Below are positions 1 through 7,626 of a stretch of DNA of 16,702 nt, piece after piece. The DNA comes from Candidatus Bathyarchaeota archaeon (lineage in GTDB: Archaea > Thermoproteota > Bathyarchaeia > Bathyarchaeales > DTEX01): positions 1 to 16,702 of the forward strand of contig PIYH01000037.1 of NCBI GenBank assembly GCA_003601695.1. Reading direction: 5' to 3'. The position numbers were made by a program, and so were the translations under genes. Position 1 is the first letter of the stretch. Each line of letters begins with the position of its first letter. The notes under the pieces were generated by a model, which saw only the letters and a program-made list of their open reading frames with translations, was not told the DNA's origin and ran no database searches.

Positions 1-3000
1 ACTGACGAGATGAAGATAGAGGCTTCTAGAGAGAATGTCCATGTAGGAATCTCTTCTGAAGTTACATTTTCACGGATAATTACTCTAGAGTTTCCCGAGC
101 CCATGATCGTCAAGAATCATACTCTAGGGAAGTACGTATGGTTTAAGATGCACAATTGCAGATACATCACTACACCCGGCCATCCAGCGCTTCCAATCAA
201 GGTTATAATCATCAAAATGGATAGAGGCTACACTCTCTCTGGAGTATATGTGAAAGTTACAGAAAGAAAATTAAAGGGCACATATAATGTCACCCCAGCC
301 TTCAAGCCATACCCCCTCAACTCAGGAGGGAAGGAAGACATCAGCAAGCCTGACCCTAAGATTTATGGAAGTAAACGATGGTATCCTGATAAATGGTATA
401 GCTATCGGGTTTATAGAGGTTTAGACCCCGAAACGATGAGCAGAGTGAAGTACCTGGCTGTGTATTTTTATCCTCTGCGATATAATCCCGCCGAGGGACG
501 TATAATTAGGGCTGAGAGAGCTGAGTTAACTATTATCTACTCGGGAGCGGCGAAGGAGACTCCTCTGGCATCCGCAATCGATCTAGCAATAATCACTTCT
601 CCTCTGTTGGAGGAAAAGGCAACTCTACTCGCCCAATGGAAAAATGAGACGGGTATCCGCTCCATAGTTGTAACTACGGAGTGGATATATTCCAATTATC
701 CTGGAGTAGATGAGCCTGAAAAGATCAGAAATTACATAAAAGACGCCGTTGATAATCTGGGAATCAAGTTTGTGCTGATCTTCGGTGACGCCGATCAGGT
801 TCCCGTTAGATACGCTTGGATCCCGGATGGATACGATGATACCGGAGACTCTGACGGAAGCGTCGTGGAGACTGATCTTTACTATGCCGATTTAGATTAT
901 AGCTGGGACGACAATGGCGACGGTAGATGGGGAGACCTTGGCAATGACACGGTTGACGGTGTACCTGACCTATATGTCGGTAGGCTACCTGCCAGCACTA
1001 TAGATGAAGCGTCAAAATTAATCAACAAAATCCAAAATTATGACCCCATCAATAAGTGGTTTATGAAGTATCTGCTTCTTGGAACCGATGCGTTCGGTGG
1101 ATATGAAGGCGAGATTCTGAAAGATTATATACAGTCAAATCTACTCTGGGCGAACTTTTCCTATACTAAGCTTTACGAGTCGGCTAATTCTCTCATTGTG
1201 GAAAATGCGATGAAGGAAATAGATAGGGAATACGGATTCATCAACTTCGCTGGACATGGCAACTACTATTGCTGGAGCTTCGGGGAAGGAGGAATCTACT
1301 ACGACGCAAACGCTTCCAGCCAAGTTAACGGTAACTTTTCAGTAATATTCGCTATGGCTTGTTTGACGGCGAGGTTCTCAGATAGGGATTGCATAGGGGA
1401 AGCTTTCCTTCTGAACCCTGATGGCGGCGGAATAGCCTACTATGGAGCGTCAAGAGTTGCGTGGGGCTATAGCGGCGAATACATAACGGATGGTCTCGCC
1501 GGTGAAATCGATTGGAGATTTACTGAGGCACTCTTCAACTGTCTTAACCAGTCTACTTCTCAGAAGCCCTACGCGGGAGCTGTGTGGGGGATAGCGTTGG
1601 CAAACTATGCGATGAACCATCCGCTCAGCACAGAATATGATGGGTATTACTTAGATTGGAAGACGCTCGCTGAGTATGGGACACTTCTCGGCGATCCAAC
1701 CACATATCTTAAAGGAGTGGGAGCTCCGCCTCCTTTAGTAATTGTGTCAACGAATAAGCAGTGGTATTCCTCTAATGAAAACATTAAAGTGACGACGAAT
1801 ATTACTGTGGATGGAAGTGCAGTAACAGGAGCAGATGTGACAGCTTACATTTACGACCCGTATGGGAGCGAGGTTGCAAGTCTAAGCCTGCATGATGATG
1901 GAACAGGTGGGGATGCAACACCTAATGACGGAGTCTACACAGGTATCTATTCGGGGTTACCGAGCTCAGCCACACTCGGAACATATAGGCTTGAAGTATC
2001 CGCAAACATAACAGGCTATGGCGTAGAAACAAATGAGACATCATTTATCTTTATAGGAGATAATAATCTGCTTGTAGAGGTCTATAATACTTATGATGAA
2101 CATGCTTCATATGTAGACATCAACGTGTTGGATCAGTCTACGGGTAGCATTGTGAGATTCTGGGATAGAGCTGATGAAAATGGGATTTACTACACAAATC
2201 TGCCAAACGGCACATATGCTATCATGGCGTGGAGCGGTGAAAGTTACCGCTATTATAGCGGGAGAACTGACAGCTTCTTCGTTCTTGAAAAGAACATACA
2301 GATCAATACAGGTACCGTCACGGTGGTTCAGTTAAATGCATCAATGGGAATCCCGCTTACGATTCAAGCATATAATATCAACTCGCAACCTCAAGAATAC
2401 TTCTGGATAGATCTTTACCCATCTATAGGCGGCTTCGGCTTGGATGTGACACAAACAGATAATAGTGGGCAAGCAGTCATCTATGTTACACCTGAAATTT
2501 ATCATATAGCAGCTCGATACTATGGAGCCATTAGCTATTATCTCTACATGTTAAACATTGACTGTACGAGCTCTAGTACAGTTGTATTCCAGCCGACTCC
2601 TGAAACGACATCCAACCTAACTCTATCGTTGCACAAGGTGGCAGAGAATCAGTACGGATGGGCATACATTCATCCACAGAGCTTGCCGTCACCCTTCGGC
2701 TTCAGCTACATTGGCGAGGTTATAGTTACACCTGATGAATGGGATGTGTGGGGCGCTTATACGTACCTTTGGCTGGAAAATGGTGATTGGAGCTATGATT
2801 TGTGGTGTGAACCTACGCGTGTCTTCAATCTGGAGGCTCCGGGTTCAGCGGCAATCTTCAACTTTGGCGGCTCGCTTCAATTTATGCTCTCGGTCAATGG
2901 GTCATATAACCCAGGCGATATGGTTCAGATTTTCTGGAATTTAACGGATTCTTATGGAAACGTGGTGGATTATATATATGAAAGCGCCGAGCATGTTTCA

Positions 3001-3900
3001 GGGTCAGCAATCATGGCGAAAATCTATGGGGAGAAGAGGATATTCACAGACTCTGGCAGAGTTGAGTCGCTGGCATATCAAGAGCATTACCCGTATTTAA
3101 CGATTCTAGATCCAAATGGTTCCCCGATAGTGACGACAGACGTATATTGGCAGGAGAAGCCGAAACAGTACGTGCTCTCGGAAGATGCTGCAAATGGAAC
3201 ATACACTGTGAAGATGTCTATCAATACAGGTCCATGGCAAGACATTATCACCGTTTCAGACATTTTTACAGTCGGAGAGACCACGCTGACGGTGTCTGAT
3301 GTCTTCATAGTTAACGCTCCAGCTAACACTGTCTATTTCATATTCGCCGATCCGGCGTACATGACCCGAGCGGAAGCAACCTATGATGTCGCTTCAGGAT
3401 CGATCATCTACGGCTTATGTACTAATCCTCAGCATTTAGGCTTCCATACAACGAAGGACTGGCTGCTCCCATCGGGAGCTATTAATACGACTACTATAAG
3501 CGGTTCTGTGGTTGCCATGTTCGGAGGTCCATGTCCCCATGTGGCGGTTAGATACTATGAAGATGCAGGGTTGTCTCCAGTGAGATTCGCATCTAACTTC
3601 ACCTACTGCATGTTTCTGAACCAAACTGATGATGTTGTTGCGGCGTTACCCATGACTTCTGTGGCTAGCGGCCACGAAGACATGTTCATTATCGAAGTCT
3701 TCACGGATGGAACTAATACGTTCTTCGTAGCGTATGGGTTCGATTGGAGGGGCACATGGGCTGGAGGAATATACTACAAGGAAGTGATACTCAATAACCT
3801 CAATGAGTATCATAAATCCTACTATATATTCCACTGGATTGACGATTCTGGAGACGGAATACCACAGAGCTCAGAGATTTTTGAAGAAGCATCGGGATAA
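1..3900 (+). CDS. C25 (gingipain-like) cysteine peptidase, secreted multidomain, 5' partial
   Basis: Large extracellular-type cysteine endopeptidase of family C25. The frame is open from base 1; the first ATG is at base 10, but no signal peptide follows it, so the true start probably lies upstream of the window. Numbering from that ATG, residues about 20-180 resemble the C25 propeptide and about 188-565 the caspase-like catalytic domain. The catalytic pair is visible: His416 in NFAGHGNYY and Cys451 in FAMACLTARF, 35 residues apart, close to the spacing in gingipains. Asp-rich stretches near residues 275-320 (DDNGDGRWGD and neighbours) look calcium-binding. Beta-rich domains follow: an Ig-like unit near 570-680 with DDGTGGDATPNDGVY, then a carboxypeptidase-regulatory-like unit near 690-770. 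The end carries DDSGDGIPQSSE, resembling an EF-hand loop. No C-terminal membrane anchor is seen, so surface attachment is unexplained. Likely role: extracellular protein breakdown. Confidence 0.88.
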   Translation, partial: TDEMKIEASRENVHVGISSEVTFSRIITLEFPEPMIVKNHTLGKYVWFKMHNCRYITTPGHPALPIKVIIIKMDRGYTLSGVYVKVTERKLKGTYNVTPAFKPYPLNSGGKEDISKPDPKIYGSKRWYPDKWYSYRVYRGLDPETMSRVKYLAVYFYPLRYNPAEGRIIRAERAELTIIYSGAAKETPLASAIDLAIITSPLLEEKATLLAQWKNETGIRSIVVTTEWIYSNYPGVDEPEKIRNYIKDAVDNLGIKFVLIFGDADQVPVRYAWIPDGYDDTGDSDGSVVETDLYYADLDYSWDDNGDGRWGDLGNDTVDGVPDLYVGRLPASTIDEASKLINKIQNYDPINKWFMKYLLLGTDAFGGYEGEILKDYIQSNLLWANFSYTKLYESANSLIVENAMKEIDREYGFINFAGHGNYYCWSFGEGGIYYDANASSQVNGNFSVIFAMACLTARFSDRDCIGEAFLLNPDGGGIAYYGASRVAWGYSGEYITDGLAGEIDWRFTEALFNCLNQSTSQKPYAGAVWGIALANYAMNHPLSTEYDGYYLDWKTLAEYGTLLGDPTTYLKGVGAPPPLVIVSTNKQWYSSNENIKVTTNITVDGSAVTGADVTAYIYDPYGSEVASLSLHDDGTGGDATPNDGVYTGIYSGLPSSATLGTYRLEVSANITGYGVETNETSFIFIGDNNLLVEVYNTYDEHASYVDINVLDQSTGSIVRFWDRADENGIYYTNLPNGTYAIMAWSGESYRYYSGRTDSFFVLEKNIQINTGTVTVVQLNASMGIPLTIQAYNINSQPQEYFWIDLYPSIGGFGLDVTQTDNSGQAVIYVTPEIYHIAARYYGAISYYLYMLNIDCTSSSTVVFQPTPETTSNLTLSLHKVAENQYGWAYIHPQSLPSPFGFSYIGEVIVTPDEWDVWGAYTYLWLENGDWSYDLWCEPTRVFNLEAPGSAAIFNFGGSLQFMLSVNGSYNPGDMVQIFWNLTDSYGNVVDYIYESAEHVSGSAIMAKIYGEKRIFTDSGRVESLAYQEHYPYLTILDPNGSPIVTTDVYWQEKPKQYVLSEDAANGTYTVKMSINTGPWQDIITVSDIFTVGETTLTVSDVFIVNAPANTVYFIFADPAYMTRAEATYDVASGSIIYGLCTNPQHLGFHTTKDWLLPSGAINTTTISGSVVAMFGGPCPHVAVRYYEDAGLSPVRFASNFTYCMFLNQTDDVVAALPMTSVASGHEDMFIIEVFTDGTNTFFVAYGFDWRGTWAGGIYYKEVILNNLNEYHKSYYIFHWIDDSGDGIPQSSEIFEEASG

Positions 3901-3971
3901 GTATCACATATCTAATCGTGATCTCTGCGGCTCCTATTTTTCATTAATGAATTGTTCAAGCGCTGAAGAAG

Positions 3972-3978
3972 AAAAAAA
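3972..3978 (-). terminator. Oligo-T tract after the AOR gene (minus strand)
   Basis: Seven A residues on the plus strand read as T7 on the minus strand, about 47 bases beyond the AOR stop codon. Archaeal RNA polymerase ends transcripts at such oligo-T runs without needing a hairpin. The call rests only on position and composition. Confidence 0.35.
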
Positions 3979-4017
3979 TGTGAAGTAAATCGCAGGAAAT
4001 AAGAGATTCATAAACCA

Positions 4018-4023
4018 TTTTTT
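4018..4023 (+). terminator. Oligo-T tract between convergent genes
   Basis: A T6 run follows the peptidase stop by about 120 bases and lies directly before the AOR stop codon; a T5 run at 3937-3941 is a nearer alternative. In a convergent arrangement either could end the peptidase transcript. Composition and position are the only evidence. Confidence 0.3.
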
Positions 4024-4024
4024 G

Positions 4025-5905
4025 TCAGATCTGTTTTCCTGACTTCTTTTCTACCTGAAATATTAGTGTTTCTGTCAAGTTTAATTCTTTGAGTTTTTCT
4101 GCAGTAGGTTTTCCATCAGCATCCCAGCCTCTAAGTTTATAATATTCCCCCAGAGCTTTTTCAAAAGCAGCAGGTATCTTCCCAGCGTTTACTCCTTCCT
4201 TTAAAGGCTCGAAAATTCTTGATGGAAGGGCGTCGTCTTTTCTGCTTACTCCAAAACGTATGTTGATGACGCGTTGTAGATTGAAGATCCTTTCACCAAT
4301 TTTAAGCATGTCATCTGCTCCCATCTTCCAACCAGTAACGTAATTCAGAAGAGCTATCTGATCCTTAAGCGTTAATCCACCAGATGTCATGTACTCGCAT
4401 TGGATCAAGCTATTAAAGATCTCTGCCCAATCCTGATATCTGATAGCTGATATCACCGGTTCTTTTATGCTGTAGACTTCCTGATTTTCCAGTATTCCCC
4501 ACTCGGGGATTGATGACTCATCCTGCAAAACGAATCCGCGCTGATGGCATGCTCCTCTCTGCCCAGTGGCATAATTTATAGCCATAGCCAAGAATCCTCT
4601 CGGGTCATGCGCAGGAAGTTCTAGTTTCTTTACATTAACCAATATTTTCGACGCGTCTCTGCCTATTATTTTAGCAGCTCTTTCACTGCCCTCTGCAAGG
4701 ACGTTTCCAAAACCTTCTCTTCTCGCCATTTTATGAATTAATGCTATAGCTACGTCGGGGGATCCCCATTCAGCCTTTATTCCCTCTAACTCTTTCTCAT
4801 TGATCCATCTCTTTTCGTAGCATTCCATCGTGAAACCAATCATAGAGCCTGCTGTTATCGTATCTAACCCATATTCGTTGCAGAGGTGACCGGCATAGGC
4901 AATCGCCTCCGGGTCGCTGATTAGATTGAGCCAACCAATCATTCCGATAGTCTCATATTCTGGACCGTATCCTTCAAAGGCGTACTTTTCCGGTTTTACG
5001 ACTTTGGTGCGGCGATGGCATGCTATGGGGCAGTCGGCGCAAGCAATCGGGTTTACCGTTATCTCGAGAAAGCGATCACCGGTAAGCTCATCAATTCCAT
5101 CAAATACTCCTTCTCTCCAATTCTTAGCTAGCCCGTAGCCTCTAGCCTCATATATTAACTTTGGATACATGGCTGTGCCGTATTTTCGAAGTTCGCCCGT
5201 AGCCTCATGAATCTTCTTATAAAGCTCTCCACTGTACTCTTTCAATTTATCAGGTTCAGCTACTTTGACCTCTTTTGTACCTCTCACTGCTATAGCCTTC
5301 AGGTTCTTTGAACCCATAACAGCTCCTAGCCCGCATCTGCCGCCAACTCCATGATCACTCACAACACATGCAAATCTCACTAACTTCTCACCTGCGGGTC
5401 CTATTATAACAGCCTTTGCACCAGGTTCGCCGATTTCTTCTTTGATTACTTTGTCGGCTTCACTGACCATCTTACCCCACACGCTGTCTCCATCTCTTAT
5501 CTCAGCCCTCCCGTCGTCTATCCAAATATATACGGGTGACTTAGCTCTACCCTTAATGACAACAGCGTCGAAGCCTGATCTTTTGAGTTCGGGTCCCCAA
5601 TATCCGCCGCCGCAGCTTTCACCCCAGATTCCAGTGAGAGGAGACCTACTTGAAACATTCCATCTTCCGCTACCAGGTATTCCTGTTCCTTGGAAGGGTC
5701 CAACAGAGAATACGATAACGTTATCCGGGCTAAAAGGATGAACGTCAGCTCCAACTTTATCGAAGATAATTTTTGAAGCTAGACCTACACCTCCAAGGTA
5801 TTTTTTGAAAAAATCCTCCTTAACTAGCTGCGTTGTAGATCTTCTATGGGATAAATCAACACTTAGTATCCTACCCCAATTTCCATACATTTGATTATCT
5901 TGCAT
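4025..5905 (-). CDS. Aldehyde:ferredoxin oxidoreductase family tungsten/molybdopterin enzyme
   Basis: Cytoplasmic enzyme that oxidises aldehydes to carboxylic acids and reduces ferredoxin, using a bis-pterin tungsten (or molybdenum) site and one [4Fe-4S] cluster. At 626 residues it is close to the usual family length. The N-terminus MYGNWGRILSVDLS is the family's characteristic opening. Cluster ligands are visible as Cys289, Cys292 and Cys296 in CADCPIACH, and the distant fourth as Cys503 in LIQCEYM; positions nearly match those of the Pyrococcus enzyme. The pterin-binding segment DPRGFLAMAINYATG followed by RGACHQRG is present. The start at 5905 is preferred over the ATG at 5890 because AAGGA lies 6 bases upstream of it. 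The gene stands alone, with no pterin-synthesis or ferredoxin gene beside it. Substrate class (AOR, FOR, GAPOR or WOR type) cannot be decided by eye. Confidence 0.93.
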   Translation of the reverse strand: MQDNQMYGNWGRILSVDLSHRRSTTQLVKEDFFKKYLGGVGLASKIIFDKVGADVHPFSPDNVIVFSVGPFQGTGIPGSGRWNVSSRSPLTGIWGESCGGGYWGPELKRSGFDAVVIKGRAKSPVYIWIDDGRAEIRDGDSVWGKMVSEADKVIKEEIGEPGAKAVIIGPAGEKLVRFACVVSDHGVGGRCGLGAVMGSKNLKAIAVRGTKEVKVAEPDKLKEYSGELYKKIHEATGELRKYGTAMYPKLIYEARGYGLAKNWREGVFDGIDELTGDRFLEITVNPIACADCPIACHRRTKVVKPEKYAFEGYGPEYETIGMIGWLNLISDPEAIAYAGHLCNEYGLDTITAGSMIGFTMECYEKRWINEKELEGIKAEWGSPDVAIALIHKMARREGFGNVLAEGSERAAKIIGRDASKILVNVKKLELPAHDPRGFLAMAINYATGQRGACHQRGFVLQDESSIPEWGILENQEVYSIKEPVISAIRYQDWAEIFNSLIQCEYMTSGGLTLKDQIALLNYVTGWKMGADDMLKIGERIFNLQRVINIRFGVSRKDDALPSRIFEPLKEGVNAGKIPAAFEKALGEYYKLRGWDADGKPTAEKLKELNLTETLIFQVEKKSGKQI

Positions 5906-6330
5906 AAAATTCCTTAATGTTATTATCTATTTTAATCTTTTGAAGGATAATTGCTTAGGCACACTCATATTATGCCGTTGCATTCTCCAAACTTCTTCGT
6001 TGCCAGGAATTAAATGGATCTATTCGTAGAGTAAGAGATAGGTCGAAGGGGAAGTATTTTTTGGATCTTCACAGTCTCGGATAGGGCAGGCCTAAATATG
6101 CTGGCCTTGTCTTCCGGGGCATCAGCCAGCCATTAAGCATAAGGTCTAAGAGTGTAAATCTCTCAGCATACCTCGTGAATAATCGGCGATTAAAGGGCTC
6201 AACTAGCCACAAACAGTATTCTAGGAAAGCGCGAAACTGTCAAATATAGGTGAGTACCTATCTTGTACGATGCAGGATGCAATGGAATTTGGGCTAGTTG
6301 ATGGATCATTGATCAAATGTGATGAAGAAA
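5906..6330. other. Gene-free region; second half is hairpin-rich
   Basis: This gap separates the divergent AOR and SHMT-like genes. The first half is AT-rich and shows only the AOR upstream region (AAGATTAAAATAG on the minus strand is a weak TATA candidate). No tRNA, rRNA or recognisable riboswitch was found. From about 6060 the G+C content rises to near coding level and several short hairpins follow one another; they are listed separately. One plus-strand frame is open without a start codon from about 6082 to 6247, which is not long enough to suggest a gene. Confidence 0.6.
6088..6261 (+). ncRNA. Candidate structured 5' leader or small RNA (unassigned)
   Basis: Short hairpins follow one another here. 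AGGCC (6088-6092) pairs with GGCCT (6103-6107), and AGAG pairs with CTCT near 6150-6165. GGCT (6196-6199) pairs with AGCC (6205-6208). ACAGT-A-TTC (6213-6221) pairs with GAAACTGT (6233-6240), giving eight pairs with one bulged A. ATAGGT (6246-6251) pairs with ACCTAT (6256-6261) around a GAGT loop. The stretch is richer in G+C than other gaps here and ends about 80 bases before the SHMT-like start. It matches no RNA family I recognise. A cis-regulatory leader or independent small RNA is only inferred, and short hairpins also arise by chance. Confidence 0.25.
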
Positions 6331-6331
6331 T

Positions 6332-6337
6332 GGTGAT
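6332..6337 (+). promoter_or_regulatory. Shine-Dalgarno GGTGAT that fixes a TTG start
   Basis: GGTGAT complements the 3' end of archaeal 16S rRNA and lies 5 bases before TTG at 6343. It supports that TTG as the start of the SHMT-like gene; the ATG at 6330 is in another frame. Confidence 0.65.
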
Positions 6338-6342
6338 TAATC

Positions 6343-7584
6343 TTGAACGAGATAAGTTGGGTGAAAGAGAAGCTTAGAAGACATGAGTCCTACCGGATGA
6401 ACTGCGTGAATCTGATAGCCTCTGAAAACTATTCAAGCACCTATGTTAGGCAGGTGCAATGTAGCGATTTGATGCATAGATATTCTTATTGGCTTGGCAA
6501 TGATCCGAGAACTAGGTATTATCGGGGAAATAGATACATACAGGAAATTGAACTTAAGAGCATAGAGCTGGCGGAGAAGCTCTTCGGTGCTGATTTTGTG
6601 GAGATAAGGGCTATCTCGGGCATGACAGCAAACCTAGGCGTCCTACTAGGCTTAACCAGTCCAGATGACGTAGTCATGGAGTGTGGTAGGGACGTCGGGG
6701 GTCACAGAACAGCCTCGAAACTTACAACAGCCAAGGTTGTTAGGCTGCGGGTGATCAACTATCCAGTAGATTCATCCAGATATAACATAGATCTGGAAAA
6801 GACGAAGCAGATAGCTTATGAACATAAGCCTAAGCTGTTAACTCTGGGAGCCTCAATATTCCTCTTTCCACACCCAGTGAGAGAGATCAAAGATATCGCT
6901 GAGGATATCGGCGCATATGTTTCATATGATGCCTCTCATGTTCTAGGTCTAATCGCGGGAAAACAGTTTCAACAACCTCTGAATGAGGGTGCAGATATAA
7001 TGTTGGGAAGCACTCACAAGACATTCGCTGGTCCCCAAGGGGGGATTATCCTGTCTCGTAACCCGGAAGCCTTCAAAAGGGTAAAATTGTGCCCAAACGT
7101 AGTTGACAGCCACCATCCACATCGGATTCCAGGCCTTCTATTAGCTTTAGCGGAGTATAGAGAGTTTGGAGAATCATACGCCATGCAGATAATTAGGAAT
7201 GCAAAGGCGTTGGGCGCCGCGTTATATGATTCTGGCTTTGATGTGCTGTTCAAAGATTTGGGTTTCACGGAGAGTCACACAATCCTAGTTGACGTGTCAA
7301 GATTCGGTACGGGGAGAGCTGTAGCTAAAGATCTTGAGAAGATACATATCATTGTGAATGCTATGGAGGTCCCTACAGATGTGATTGAGAGAAGAAAGGA
7401 ACCGACGGGATTAAGGATCGGCGTTCAGGAGATGACGCGCTTCGGGATGAAGGAGAGAGAAATGAGAGAGATCGCTGAATTCATGCGAGATGCGCTTATA
7501 GAGAAGAAGAACCCGGATAGGCTGGCCAAAGAGGTTATTGAATTCCGCAAGAGATTTCATACGTTACATTACTGTTTCAGGTAG
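6343..7584 (+). CDS. Serine hydroxymethyltransferase-like PLP enzyme with altered active site
   Basis: Fold-type I PLP enzyme clearly related to serine hydroxymethyltransferase (413 aa, TTG start with GGTGAT). Conserved elements are LIASENY near residue 24, the PLP-stacking His121 in GGHRT, Asp196 and His199 in YDASHVLG, the PLP lysine Lys226 in STHKTFAGP, and Arg358 in GLRIG, which binds the substrate carboxylate in SHMT. Spacings match E. coli GlyA well. Differences stand out: GlyA has catalytic Glu57 in YAEG, whereas here the aligned position is Tyr49 (YSYW); GPRGG reads GPQGG; and the Gly-rich PGGQGGP loop is replaced by PNVVDSHHP. These changes affect the folate-side chemistry. A standard glycine/serine role is therefore doubtful, and an aldolase or transaldolase on beta-hydroxy amino acids is inferred. 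The FGGY kinase 42 bases downstream is probably co-transcribed. Confidence 0.82.
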   Translation: MNEISWVKEKLRRHESYRMNCVNLIASENYSSTYVRQVQCSDLMHRYSYWLGNDPRTRYYRGNRYIQEIELKSIELAEKLFGADFVEIRAISGMTANLGVLLGLTSPDDVVMECGRDVGGHRTASKLTTAKVVRLRVINYPVDSSRYNIDLEKTKQIAYEHKPKLLTLGASIFLFPHPVREIKDIAEDIGAYVSYDASHVLGLIAGKQFQQPLNEGADIMLGSTHKTFAGPQGGIILSRNPEAFKRVKLCPNVVDSHHPHRIPGLLLALAEYREFGESYAMQIIRNAKALGAALYDSGFDVLFKDLGFTESHTILVDVSRFGTGRAVAKDLEKIHIIVNAMEVPTDVIERRKEPTGLRIGVQEMTRFGMKEREMREIAEFMRDALIEKKNPDRLAKEVIEFRKRFHTLHYCFR

Positions 7585-7626
7585 TTTTACCAAGCACATC
7601 TCATTTCTATCTTGCTGGTTTGAGAA

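Noticed and set aside
5518..5754. Frames opposite or overlapping the AOR gene (also 5442-5741 on the plus strand)
   Set aside because: They lie fully inside the strongly supported AOR gene, have no domain or ribosome binding site, and are coding shadows.
6180..6245. Faint likeness to 16S rRNA segments (GCGCGAAAC)
   Set aside because: Only a few bases match and the surrounding conserved 16S blocks are absent.
6319..6325. GTGATGA as a C box of a C/D guide RNA
   Set aside because: No D box (CTGA) at a suitable distance, and it overlaps the leader just before the SHMT-like ribosome binding site.
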